Assembly (NCBI RefSeq): GCF_028765345.1
Contig: NZ_JARAJZ010000011.1
Span: 62,001-126,000, forward strand
Source: Sporolactobacillus sp. CQH2019
Lineage (GTDB): Bacteria > Bacillota > Bacilli > Bacillales > Sporolactobacillaceae
Length of the DNA stretch: 64,000 bases
Direction of reading: 5' to 3'
The notes under the pieces: generated by a model
Databases searched by the model: none
What the model was told of the DNA's origin: nothing
Seen by the model: the letters and a program-made list of their open reading frames with translations, nothing else
Program-made: the position numbers and the translations under genes
Shown: positions 55,955-64,000 of the stretch, one piece after another
Numbering within the stretch: the stretch's first letter is position 1
Layout: each line of letters opens with the position of its first letter

Positions 55955-56221
55955 TGATATATTCCTCCCAGTTTTTAATTTATCTATTAATGGGTAAATA
56001 ATATTCAGCTCGTTACCCTTTCAAAAAGTGACGGGAATTCCTGTTTCTAGGATTTGCCCTTATCCGCGCTGTCTTTCTATGACCAAATCGATACCCACCT
56101 TTTTTCACACTTAAACTGACTCTGCAAACTATCACAACCAGCTAAAACAAGAATTGAATTGAATTTCTTTCTGAAGGGAGTCATTTGTACAAATCAAGAA
56201 CAACTTTGTACATAAAATCAT

Positions 56222-56656
56222 TCAAATGCCCTCTTTGCCCTCTTCTTCATTGTTTTGTTTCTTATTGCAGCGTTGATGAAAGCGGACAATACCGCCTTGG
56301 CCTGCAGTAACGGCAACCTTGATGAATCGTTCCATATTCAGGCTGCGCTGAAAAACTATTTCCATGAGCATTGGAATATTAGTTCCGGACAGAATTTCAA
56401 TGTTCTGATGTTTAAACTTACTCGCCGCAGCCTGATTAAATGGAGTCCCTCCCGGAATGTCGGTGAAAAAGATTATGCCTTCACACGAATCCATTCTCTG
56501 AATCGCTGTTTCAAATTTCTGATGCAATTCGTCCGCGGTCATCCCCTTTGTAAAATCAATCGGAACAAATTTTTCTTGCTCACCTCCCAACAATTGGATT
56601 GTTGAATAGATACCGCTCGCAAAGTTTCCGTGTCCTGTTAAAACAATGCCTATCAT
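56222..56656 (-). CDS. PTS mannose-family EIIA
   Basis: 144-aa phosphocarrier with active His in GIVLTGHGNFASG and dimer motif TDIPGGTPFNQA. ATG 56656 is preferred since AAGGAG is eight bases upstream; ATG 56662 is only two bases from it. The C-terminus is Lys/Glu/Asn-rich. First gene after the GntR-type operator; agaS starts 267 bp downstream across a gene-free gap. Confidence 0.9.
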   Translation of the reverse strand: MIGIVLTGHGNFASGIYSTIQLLGGEQEKFVPIDFTKGMTADELHQKFETAIQRMDSCEGIIFFTDIPGGTPFNQAAASKFKHQNIEILSGTNIPMLMEIVFQRSLNMERFIKVAVTAGQGGIVRFHQRCNKKQNNEEEGKEGI

Positions 56657-57518
56657 TTTCATGGCTCCTTAAGGATCATTAAAAAGTCTGTAAAGAATGG
56701 ATCTGTATTCTATGCTTATTGGTACCAACCACAGTACCATTGTAAGCGCAATTATAGTATGTGTCAACTTGATCATTAAAAATATATAGCAACCATTTTA
56801 TCGAGAAATGATGATTATTGAATGAACATCTCTTATTTATCAGTAATTTAAAGGCTTGATTCTTAACAGGTCTATCTTTTTTAAATCATTTTTCAATACT
56901 TCCAGTACTCATTAAATATGTTTTCATTTGGTACCAGTTATCCCATTCTACACTGATGTACCTAAAAGTGTAAGAAACAAATTTATAAACGAGCGGTTGC
57001 ATGCGGATTACTCAAAAATCAATCTTTGACATAACATCCGCGGCTATTTTCAAGTTATTAAGATCATTGAAAGCTTAATCAAATATTTTCGGAAAATATA
57101 ACAAGTGAGCCAAAACGCCGCATCAGACCTCATTGGTATAATTATACAATGGCTCAAAAAGGCCTTAACGTCAGGATTTCTCATGGCCCTCGGTATAAGG
57201 ACATGGGAATGCCGGTTTAATGAGATTGATCAAGTAGGTGAAATTGATGAATATTGATAATGAAGCAATGGTACATCGACAGCCCTCAGGCCCAATCGGG
57301 CACACGGATTGCAGCTATTTTATTAAAATCCTGGATTGACGGCCATCTTAATGTTGAGGCGTTCTCACTAATTGTTGCATTCGGGCAGAAACTATCGGAG
57401 AAAAAACGTTTGCTGTATTCTTTTAATATCAAACATGAGGATTAATTTTAGAAAAAAGCATTTGAAAATTGACAGAAATACAAGAGCATATTTTTTCATT
57501 GGTTACGCTCTTAAAAAA
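56657..57518. other. 862-bp intergenic region between EIIA and the GntR regulator
   Basis: Contains the operon promoter and a further TGGTACCA half-palindrome at 56929-56936. A short plus-strand frame near 57254 (MIMKQWYIDSPQAQSG) has no RBS. Otherwise nothing recognised. Confidence 0.45.
56720..56767 (-). promoter_or_regulatory. amino-sugar operon promoter with GntR operator and cre-like site
   Basis: Minus strand: TTGACA (56762-56767), 17-bp spacer, TACAAT (56739-56744), then an operator TGGTAC-8-GTACCA at 56720-56739. The spacer carries TGTAAGCGCAATTA (56741-56754), a 12-of-14 cre match. The 15-mer TGGTACCAACCACAG is identical to that at the GntR gene's promoter (58259-58273). Confidence 0.8.
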
Positions 57519-58241
57519 TTATTGATCAGGCATGTGACGAACACTATAAACGAATTGATCGCTCCGAGCTACACTCAGTGTATACTCAATGATCTGGTTT
57601 TTTTGATCAAATGAAGTACGTGTTAACTTTAAACAAGGAGAGCCATCGGGTACCTCTAACAATTTCGCATCGTTCCCGCTGACAATACTGGCACGAAAAG
57701 TTTCATCCGCTATGTGAACTTTCTCCCCATAGTCTTCTTCAAAAACCTTATAGAGCGCACGATAAGCCAATTTATCAACCGAAAGGCCTAAAAATAGATG
57801 CTGCGGCGAGTACGTCCGCTCAACCATCATAGGCTGATCATCAGCAATCCTGACACGTTTTAATTTATAGATACGTTGGCCCAATGAAACGTTCAGCTTC
57901 TCAGCAAAAAACTTATTTGCAACGATCGATTTAAGATACAAATTTTTCGTTTTGGGTTCATGTCCCAAACTGCGCATCTGTTCGCTGAAACTATAAGCAG
58001 CGCTTAAGTTAGTCATCTGCCGATTCTGATTCGATACAAAGGTCCCTTTACCGTGACGACGGTAAATATATCCCATAATTTCCAGCTCATGCAGAGCCTG
58101 CCGTACGGTGTTACGGCTCAGTCCATATTGTTTAGAAAGATCACGTTCTGAAGGAAGCTTTTCATTGGGCTGCATTTCATTATCAATTTTCTTCCGCAGC
58201 AAATTGACTAACTGATCATATAAAGGACTTATCATATGCAT
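57519..58241 (-). CDS. GntR/UTRA-family regulator of the amino-sugar operon
   Basis: 240-aa regulator: N-terminal GntR winged helix (PSERDLSKQYGLSRNTVRQA; RRHGKGTFV) and C-terminal UTRA domain (from ~85) of the NagR/AgaR type that binds a sugar phosphate. ATG 58241 has AAGG five bases upstream; the longer frame from 58286 would begin inside its own promoter. The shared TGGTACCAACCACAG at its own and the PTS promoter argues for auto- and operon control. Confidence 0.88.
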   Translation of the reverse strand: MHMISPLYDQLVNLLRKKIDNEMQPNEKLPSERDLSKQYGLSRNTVRQALHELEIMGYIYRRHGKGTFVSNQNRQMTNLSAAYSFSEQMRSLGHEPKTKNLYLKSIVANKFFAEKLNVSLGQRIYKLKRVRIADDQPMMVERTYSPQHLFLGLSVDKLAYRALYKVFEEDYGEKVHIADETFRASIVSGNDAKLLEVPDGSPCLKLTRTSFDQKNQIIEYTLSVARSDQFVYSVRHMPDQ

Positions 58242-58258
58242 ATTAACCTTTCTTTTAG

Positions 58259-58304
58259 TGGTACCAACCACAGCTATTGTAGACACATCTCAATAGTATG
58301 TCAA
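58259..58304 (-). promoter_or_regulatory. GntR gene promoter and operator
   Basis: TTGACA (58299-58304), exactly 17 bp, TACAAT (58276-58281), then TGGTACCAACCACAG at 58259-58273 just downstream. It has the same geometry as the PTS operon promoter. Confidence 0.82.
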
Positions 58305-59061
58305 CAGGGCTCTACTCAATGCTGACAATTAATCTTACTTTGAGGATGTTATAATACCAGTACTGATGCAGAGGGGGCGTCTCATGCTTGGGAAACCTTA
58401 TTTCCCCACTGATCTAATCGAATACTGTTAAAAACACGTCCGTTATTCAGATCCACTTCAATTTGCAAAATGACATTAACCATATAAAAATTGATCGGCC
58501 TGTTAGAGCGATGCAGGAATTTAATTTGATGATTCGAGATGACATAAATGTTCGTAATTGAGGCGGTCAGGCTACTAGAAAAATCCTTTATTATCCTGAA
58601 TTTCCGAAATTTATAACGAGGGAATTCAGGTTGTAAAAGGTATCGTCGATCTGGTGGTTGACCGCATCGCCGGTCTCTTGTTTTTGATAATTGGATTTTG
58701 AGCCACTCTGATAACATCATCGTGAGCCATCCTTGACTTGTAAATTGGAAATTATGGGATGTCTTGACATGGAGCCTCTAGAGGCATGACTGCTCTCGAA
58801 AAGCGTCGCACAAAGGTTTTTCGAGCAGCGGCAAGTTTATCATGCCTCCCTCTCCATGTAAAGACGATGCTCCAACTGGAAATGGAGTGGCTCACGGTTG
58901 TATGAGCGAGATGGCGCTATTTCAATTATCAAAAACATCTCTACCGTAGAGGTGTTGGTTTCTGGTAATTGTGGTCCAATTTGTCTAGTTTGCCAATTAT
59001 TTGTTTTTAATTGAATTCTTTTTTCGGTGCAAACTCCCACCGTTGATTCATTCTAAAAAAT
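58305..59061. other. gene-poor stretch with a nested palindrome
   Basis: Scattered frames (for example minus 58382-58720 and 58840-59040) lack RBS or family. The second ends LYMEREA inside the palindrome and contains LPETNTSTVEMF; this could be the tail of a decayed transposon protein, but I cannot assign it. Confidence 0.3.
58767..58859. repeat. 93-bp nested palindrome
   Basis: Three stacked stems: ACATGGAG/CTCCATGT (58767-58774 with 58852-58859), AGGCATGA/TCATGCCT (58782-58789 with 58840-58847) and CTGCTCTCGAAAA/TTTTTCGAGCAG (58790-58802 with 58817-58828). Not followed by a T run on either side. Candidates are a mobile-element end of the IS200/IS605 sort, a structured RNA or a MITE. Confidence 0.65.
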
Positions 59062-59262
59062 AAATATGAGTATCCCTTTAGCTCATTTTCCTGCTGTGCC
59101 GTCAAATGATGATCGACTTTTCCTGAGACCGTCAATCGCTCGAAAGACGAAGAGTCCTTTCTCAATCAATAAACTTACAATTTGATAGATCAGGTGCAAC
59201 GGAATCGGGCGTAACGATCGATAAACGGCGCCTGACGGTTTATAAGCCAGGTACGGCCGGAT
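59062..59262 (-). repeat. composite intergenic repeat element, short inverted copy
   Basis: On the minus strand, two or three ~21-bp units (CCGTTTATCGATCGTTACGC area) run into the right module (GGTCTCAGGAAAAGTCGATC ... AAAATGAGCTAAAGGGATAC), homologous to 6893-7010 and 36446-36565. The left module is not seen. Confidence 0.75.
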
Positions 59263-59300
59263 ACATAAGTTGAAGGGATCCCCATTAAAATAAATGGGAC

Positions 59301-59343
59301 TGTCTCATAGGTCAATTTTTTTACTATGAGACATCCTCATTAA
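59301..59343. repeat. perfect 10-bp inverted repeat
   Basis: TGTCTCATAG and CTATGAGACA enclose a loop with seven T. It may be a terminator or an IS end. The stretch 59344-59506 has no gene; an imperfect hairpin with a T tail at about 59443-59488 may terminate the immunity gene. Confidence 0.45.
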
Positions 59344-59506
59344 ATGTTTTCGCCATTGAATAAAGGACAAACAGTCTCAGGATATGGTTTACCGATCTTA
59401 CTTACCATGACAAGCTGAAAAAGTTGAATAACAACATTGCGATTAAAAAAGGGCAAATAAGTTGAAACTTTTGCTCGACCCTTTTGCTGAACAGCTTTAA
59501 TTCAAT

Positions 59507-59755
59507 TTATTTTTTAAATAATTTTTTCTCTGTCATTGCTCTTTTTATAAAATTATCTAACGCTTTTTCTTGACTATCAAATTTTTTTACTGAGCCCGTG
59601 ACTACACTCGCTCTTTCATCAGTTACATATACATACCAATTTTTCCCTTCTCCTTTAATTCCTACTTGGTTTTCTTTCAAGTGTTTTTCATCAAACCAAT
59701 TCACATGTTTTAATTTCTCATCAGCAATAACTTTTTTTGCTTCATTTTCTAACAT
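59507..59755 (-). CDS. probable immunity protein to the TNT-type toxin
   Basis: 82-aa acidic/basic mixed small protein (NWFDEKHLKENQVGIKGEGK; WYVYVTDERASVVTGS), 16 bp after the toxin gene in the same direction with AGGAGG upstream. The size, position and single alpha-beta layout fit polymorphic-toxin immunity proteins. I do not recognise the exact Imm family. Intact, unlike the toxin gene. Confidence 0.6.
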   Translation of the reverse strand: MLENEAKKVIADEKLKHVNWFDEKHLKENQVGIKGEGKNWYVYVTDERASVVTGSVKKFDSQEKALDNFIKRAMTEKKLFKK

Positions 59756-59771
59756 AATTTAATGTTACCTC

Positions 59772-60722
59772 CTAGTTAATTTCTCTTAATAAACCAAGTT
59801 TTTCTAAGTAATCCACAGTCAAAGGAAGTTCATATTGGACAGCTCCACCCTTGGCTGCAAACCCGGAAGCCACTTGTCCACTTTGGGGGATCAATTTACT
59901 GTAGTCCCCATTATAATACCTAAAAACCATAGTATCGATAGAATCTTTGAGTTCTTGATCTTTACAATTCGAAATTATTTTCTCTATATCACTGAAATTT
60001 CCAGTAACTTCATATTGATGATACTTAGCTGCATCTTCAATATATGGCAATGATCTTTGATCATAACTGTACGGTACTCAATCTTGGACTGGCGAAGTAT
60101 ATCTCCCATCATTCGGTCCATATCTATCAACTACTTCTCCTAGTTTTGGAATGTAGGGTTCTTTTATTGCATTCCCTGACTCGTCTAAGACATATCCACC
60201 ATTTGGAACTTGCGACCAATCAATACTTCCATCAGGGGTTAAAACGTTGGAATCCTTTGGGATCCGTATTTCTTCCGGCCATTTTCCTGTCTGTCTAAAT
60301 TCTTTTGCTAATTTACTATCTATATGACTCAGGTATGCGTCAAGTTCTTTTGATGAACATTTCGATCGACTTAAAAGTTTCTCTGTGTGAGTTCCAGCTT
60401 CACTAACGCCATTAACACCCTGAACGTCCTCTATCTTACTATAATTAATCTAAGGATTGACACTTTCCTTAGACGCCGTCTGCCGGAATGTACTTTTGAC
60501 ATCCTGAATTATACTCTCTGCGCCGGCAAATTCCGGCTGCAGGTCGCCCAGAGTCGTCACGCCCTTTGTGCCCATACGGTCGATCGCGCTGAAAGCACCG
60601 GCGGCCTTGAAAGCAGGGATTACGTCTAGCACGCCGAAGACGCCCTTCGTGACCCGCTCTTCCGTGCTCAGATTTCGCCCGGAGATCAGGCTCATCCCGG
60701 TGGCCGCGTCGGTCAGCTGCAC
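59772..60722 (-). pseudogene. LXG/polymorphic toxin C-terminal part with TNT domain, two nonsense codons
   Basis: One frame of 317 codons. Residues 1-90 are a pretoxin-like segment (DAATGMSLISGRNLSTEERV). After TAG at 60450-60452 a linker leads to the TNT domain, VVDRYGPNDGRYTSPVQD, then TGA at 60078-60080, then YDQRSLPYIEDAAKYHQYEV and GGAVQYELPLTVDYLEKLGLL. TNT domains are NAD+ glycohydrolases; DRYG and the GGxxQY end are diagnostic. The N-terminal secretion part is missing upstream, where an IS630 fragment lies. The pretoxin piece is GC-richer than the AT-rich TNT tip. Clearly decayed. Confidence 0.75.
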
Positions 60723-60801
60723 CCGCGGCGATTCCGGCCGGCGGGCAGGCGATCGTCAGGATGACAGGAAATGGCAGGCCTTTTGAACCCCCTGCTTTTT
60801 A

Positions 60802-61002
60802 AATGATCCGATTCTTCGCATTCAAGTAATTCTGGATAATCATCCAGCCCATGCTTCAAAAGAAACGCCTGCTTACCTAGAAGCCGTACCGAATCGATTT
60901 AAGTTTGTTTTCACCCCAACGCACGCTTCATGGCTGGACATCATTGAATCCTTTTTCGCGAAAATGAGCAAAAGCTGCCTGCGTCCTATTCGTTCAGAGT
61001 AG
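60802..61002 (+). mobile_element. IS630-family transposase C-terminal fragment
   Basis: 66 codons: VILDNHPAHASKETPAYL, then FVFTPTHASWLDIIESFFAK to TAG 61000. This is the last third of an IS630/Tc1-type DDE transposase, with the second catalytic Asp (DNHPAH) and the final Glu (IESFF). No start or terminal repeat is visible. It sits between truncated toxin and truncated hsdS, so it probably caused both truncations. Confidence 0.8.
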
Positions 61003-61033
61003 AGCGTATATTTTCGCTTGGGAGCAGCGTGAG

Positions 61034-62224
61034 TTGGGAGAATTGATCGAAGAATATACTGAAGTAGTACCTGGAACTACAGGCATTCCCGTCGCTACAT
61101 CATCCAGAAAGGGATTATTTTTGCAGGATGAGTACTTCAATGGGGGACGAACAGGAATAGATGAATCGGTCGATTTTCATCGTGTACCGCAAGGATATAT
61201 CACCTATCGGCATATGTCAGATGATTCAATTTTCCACTTTAATCAAAATGGCTTGGGGACTGACGTGTTAGTATCTAAAGAATATCCAGTGTTCAAGTCA
61301 AATGATTTATCTGACCAACGTTTTATTCTTGCCAATCTAAATAATTCATCATCATTTTTAAACTTCTCAATGATGCAAAAGAAGGGCGGAACTCGTGTCC
61401 GTTTGTATTTCGAAATATTAAAAAAGTACGGTCTAAAAATTCCAATAATTGAAGAACAAACTAAAATCGGCACCTTCTTCGAGAAACTTGACAGCCTTAT
61501 CGCTACAAATCAACGGAAATTGAAAAAGACCAAAGCACTAAAATCTGCTTACCTTTCTGAAATGTTTCCCTCAAAAGATGAAAATAAGCCAAAACTGAGA
61601 TTTGCTGGATTCACTAATGCGTGGGAACAGCGGAGGCTCGATGCGGTGTTTGCCCCTATACCCAATAACACGCTTTCAAGAGCGAACTTAAATTATACAA
61701 TTGGTAAGATTAAAAACGTTCACTATGGGGACATTCTCATCAAATATGGGGCTGTGACAGATTGTAGAAGAGATGAGATTCCTTTCATAACAGGGGGAGA
61801 AATTTTTGATTATCGGAGCCAACTTCTCCAAGAAGGAGATATTTTAATAGCCGACGCTGCCGAAGATGAAACAGTCGGGAAAGCTACTGAAATAGCAGGA
61901 ATTTCCAACATTCCCGTGGTATCGGGACTGCATACTATCGCTTGCAGACCAAAAGTGAAAATGCAACCTTGCTATTTGGGATACTATATGAACTCGCCCT
62001 CATATCATCAGCAATTATTACCGCTAATGCAGGGAATCAAAGTGCTTTCGATTAGCAGAACGAATCTTGCCAAGACTACAGTATTCTATCCGATTTCAGA
62101 GCAGGAGCAGTCGCAAATCGGAAGACTTTTTGCTGGTTTAGACCACCTCATCACCCTTCATCAGCGTAAACTAGAAGAATTGCAAGAACTGAAAAAAGCT
62201 TACTTACAGCAGATGTTCATATGA
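61034..62224 (+). CDS. hsdS: type I restriction-modification specificity subunit, 5'-truncated
   Basis: 396 aa from TTG 61034. Two target-recognition domains (about 1-130 and 195-340) are separated by conserved helices (EEQTKIGTFFEKLDSLIATN; later SEQEQSQIGRLFAGLDHLIT). The family's first motif, WEQRELGEL, starts at 61013 without any start codon, and the sequence before it is the IS630 fragment, so ~15-20 N-terminal residues are lost. The same motif recurs at the second domain (WEQRRLDAV). No hsdM or hsdR is present. With the adjacent recombinase this looks like a silent cassette. GGGAG eight bases before TTG could still allow translation. Confidence 0.82.
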   Translation: MGELIEEYTEVVPGTTGIPVATSSRKGLFLQDEYFNGGRTGIDESVDFHRVPQGYITYRHMSDDSIFHFNQNGLGTDVLVSKEYPVFKSNDLSDQRFILANLNNSSSFLNFSMMQKKGGTRVRLYFEILKKYGLKIPIIEEQTKIGTFFEKLDSLIATNQRKLKKTKALKSAYLSEMFPSKDENKPKLRFAGFTNAWEQRRLDAVFAPIPNNTLSRANLNYTIGKIKNVHYGDILIKYGAVTDCRRDEIPFITGGEIFDYRSQLLQEGDILIADAAEDETVGKATEIAGISNIPVVSGLHTIACRPKVKMQPCYLGYYMNSPSYHQQLLPLMQGIKVLSISRTNLAKTTVFYPISEQEQSQIGRLFAGLDHLITLHQRKLEELQELKKAYLQQMFI

Positions 62225-62275
62225 TTGTGATTTGGATTAAACTTGTTTCCGCGTTTGTGTCATCTTCTTTATACT

Positions 62276-62302
62276 AAAATAGCGGCTTATGTCGCTATTT
62301 TT
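62276..62302 (+). terminator. Rho-independent terminator
   Basis: AAAATAGCG, 8-base loop, CGCTATTTTT, 50 bp after hsdS and just before the recombinase RBS. Confidence 0.8.
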
Positions 62303-62318
62303 ATTTGGAGGTGTGCGG

Positions 62319-63245
62319 ATGGCACATAAGAATCAGTTTTTCCATGCATATTTTCAGGAATGGATGCGGCTTTATAAGCAAGGCGCAGTTCGAGATGTAA
62401 CGTATCGAAAGTATGAAATGTCGCACAAACACCTGAAGGCCCTAGCGCCTGATTTGAAACTTTCCAATTTGAATCGGCAGTCCTATCAGGCGTTATTAAA
62501 TGATTTTGCACTTAATCATGAGCGGCAGACCACGATGGATTTTCACCATCATTTGAAGGCAGCCATTCTGGACGCTATTGATGAAAGCTTAATTAAGCGT
62601 GATCCCACGCGTAAAGCAGTTATTAAAGGGACTGTGCAGCGATCACACAAAGTAAAATTCCTTCACCAGCGTGAATTAACACAACTGCTTGAGAAGCTTG
62701 AATTAAATCAAAATGTTTCGTGGGATTATTTTATTCTACTAATTGCTAAAACCGGCCTGCGATTTGGCGAAGCGCTTGGCATTACGCCCTCAGATTTTGA
62801 CTTTTCGAAGCAACAATTAATCATCAATAAAACATGGGATTATAAATCCGAACAAGGTGGTTTCGCGCCAACCAAGAATCGTTCATCAATGCGAAAAGTC
62901 CCTCTGGATTGGCAAGCAGCAATGCAGTTTTCACAGCTTATCCGGCATTTACCAGAAGATCAACCTATTTTTATACGAGAGGGACAACGGGTTTATAATG
63001 AAACAGCCAACGACTATCTCGAAAGGTTATGCAAACGTGCAAAAATTCCGATCATCAGTATCCATGGCTTACGCCATACCCACGCATCGCTTTTACTCTA
63101 TGCCGGCGTATCCGTTGTCTCTGTGGCAAGACGTTTGGGACATGCCAACATGAGCACTACACAGAATACTTATTTACACATTATTCAAGAACTGGAGAGC
63201 CAGGACAACGACAAAATTATGCGTTACCTTACTTCATTGATATAA
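62319..63245 (+). CDS. tyrosine site-specific recombinase (hsdS-associated, phage-integrase family)
   Basis: 308-aa recombinase. N-terminal SAM-like DNA-binding part to ~100; catalytic residues Arg in TGLRFGEALG, HGLRHTHAS (His-x-x-Arg), the later His in GHANMSTT and nucleophile Tyr in NTYLHI. ATG 62319 has GGAGGTG five bases upstream. In lactic acid bacteria and streptococci such enzymes next to hsdS genes switch specificity domains by inversion. The general alternative is the integrase of a small element. Confidence 0.88.
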   Translation: MAHKNQFFHAYFQEWMRLYKQGAVRDVTYRKYEMSHKHLKALAPDLKLSNLNRQSYQALLNDFALNHERQTTMDFHHHLKAAILDAIDESLIKRDPTRKAVIKGTVQRSHKVKFLHQRELTQLLEKLELNQNVSWDYFILLIAKTGLRFGEALGITPSDFDFSKQQLIINKTWDYKSEQGGFAPTKNRSSMRKVPLDWQAAMQFSQLIRHLPEDQPIFIREGQRVYNETANDYLERLCKRAKIPIISIHGLRHTHASLLLYAGVSVVSVARRLGHANMSTTQNTYLHIIQELESQDNDKIMRYLTSLI

Positions 63246-63250
63246 CAGAA

Positions 63251-63290
63251 AAAGCACAGATACATACTTTTATGTGTACCTGTGCTTTTA
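63251..63290 (+). terminator. Rho-independent terminator
   Basis: AAAGCACAG..ACATA pairs with TGTGT..CTGTGCTTTT, right after the recombinase stop. Confidence 0.8.
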
Positions 63291-63482
63291 ACTAAAACTT
63301 GAAAATGGAAAAAGCGAATGCATTTAATTCCTTACAACATTTGCATTTATCCATCATGGTGGGCTTTTGATTACTCCGTTTTTAGAGTGATTTATTACTT
63401 AACATTTCACTCGTTCATGTGTATAATTCATATGAAAAGCAAATAATAAGGGAAGATGAGAGCAAAAATGGAGGGTTCAACA

Positions 63483-63830
63483 ATGATCAAGCCAAAGTTC
63501 AGTGAGGATCAGATTGTTCCGGCTTCCGTCGCTTCCAAAACCCTGGGAACTGTTCGCAGAAAAGCAAAACAGGCTCCGCAGTTCATTTCCGAAAATAATA
63601 AAATCGAATCAGTCATACTGGACTATCATCAGTATGAAGATCTGATTGTCCGGCTGCACAAATTAGAAGATGACCTGTTTTACCAGGAAGTGCTTAGGCG
63701 TATTGAAGACGCAGACTCTGGTAAGACGAAGCCAATCCCGTTAAAAGACAGTATGTCTAAAAAAGAATATGAAGCCTATCAAAAGATGGATCCGGATGAT
63801 ATTCCTGACAGCGAGTTGTTTGAGGACTAA
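63483..63830 (+). CDS. type II antitoxin, Phd/YefM-like
   Basis: 115-aa protein whose N-terminal half (VPASVASKTLGTVRRKAKQA ... ESVILDYHQYEDLI) follows the Phd/YefM fold, and whose acidic C-terminal tail (MDPDDIPDSELFED) would bind the toxin. ATG 63483 has GGAGGG seven bases upstream. The toxin starts two bases after its stop. TATAAT near 63420 lies within an imperfect TCATGTG/CATATGA repeat, a possible autoregulatory site. Confidence 0.75.
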   Translation: MIKPKFSEDQIVPASVASKTLGTVRRKAKQAPQFISENNKIESVILDYHQYEDLIVRLHKLEDDLFYQEVLRRIEDADSGKTKPIPLKDSMSKKEYEAYQKMDPDDIPDSELFED

Positions 63831-63832
63831 TA

Positions 63833-64000
63833 ATGGCTAGGTTCAAGATCGAGTATATCAATGCACAGGCGGAAAAAGAATTCTATAATCTTGACGGTTC
63901 TGTGCGCATAATCATTCAGAAGGCTTATCGACGATTAGAATACAGGGCAGATGAAATAGGAAAACCATTATCCGGCAATCTTTATCAGTGTAAGGAAATA
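63833..64000 (+). CDS. RelE/ParE-type toxin, truncated by window end
   Basis: 56 codons visible: MARFKIEYINAQAEKEFYNL followed by a basic helix (IIIQKAYRRLEYRADEIGKP) and LSGNLYQCKEI. This is the opening of the RelE/ParE fold, which ends in a C-terminal strand pair outside the window. Coupled to the preceding antitoxin. Confidence 0.75.
   Translation, partial: MARFKIEYINAQAEKEFYNLDGSVRIIIQKAYRRLEYRADEIGKPLSGNLYQCKEI

Noticed and set aside
58840-59040. TnpB gene tail
   Set aside because: The frame ends near a palindrome as in some transposons, but there is no recognisable RuvC or zinc motif, so it is left as unassigned.

Overview
The window looks like chromosome of a mid-GC member of the Bacilli. 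The AnsR/AnsA pair, PfeT-type iron exporter, Shine-Dalgarno-rich starts (many TTG and GTG), many PTS loci and abundant Rho-independent hairpins fit a sugar-fermenting, spore-former-like genus such as Sporolactobacillus. That genus name is inference from gene style; no search was run.

Layout. 0.2-8.7 kb: secreted SGNH hydrolase, Fe(II)-efflux-type P1B-4 ATPase with Fur/PerR-like boxes, asparaginase with divergent XRE regulator, a 1.1-kb intergenic repeat element, ogt, and an NADP-binding oxidoreductase. 8.7-14.2 kb: a visibly AT-richer island (AvrD-like protein, P-loop ATPase, ABC ATPase, FtsX permease, divergent HxlR regulator) with similar ~42-bp sequences at both ends. 14.6-16.3 kb: ABC-2 exporter next to a Cys-rich coding remnant. 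16.5-18.4 kb: Lrp regulator divergent from a YjeH-like amino-acid exporter. 18.6-23.8 kb: two-component system with a MacB/FtsX-type ABC transporter. 24.5-30.2 kb: DUF1540 protein, YczE-type membrane protein, ArsR-type repressor plus MFS pump sharing an operator, GNAT, TetR plus membrane protein. 30.4-38 kb: FtsH-like protease, ABC-F protein with a candidate leader peptide, FabF, Fur-controlled FTR1 iron permease.

38.3-43.4 kb is a peptidoglycan-recycling locus: glucose-type EIIA, MurR, MurP and an in-frame MupG-MurQ fusion. 43.9-48.4 kb is an ascorbate-type PTS with divergent PRD regulator. 48.9-49.6 kb is an AbrB-Doc toxin-antitoxin pair, followed by a bicupin oxalate decarboxylase. 51.3-58.3 kb is an amino-sugar locus: nagA, mannose-type PTS with a frameshifted EIIB, AgaS-type isomerase, and a GntR/UTRA regulator with matching operators. 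58.7-64 kb is accessory DNA: a nested palindrome, an immunity gene with a decayed TNT-type toxin, an IS630 fragment, truncated hsdS, a tyrosine recombinase, and a Phd/ParE-type pair cut by the window end.

The most unusual signal that is not a gene is a family of intergenic arrays built from ~21-bp phased units with a CCGAT/GGCGAT core. Three arrays end in the same ~110-bp module, and two share the same start module. The most unusual gene set is the AvrD-like island.
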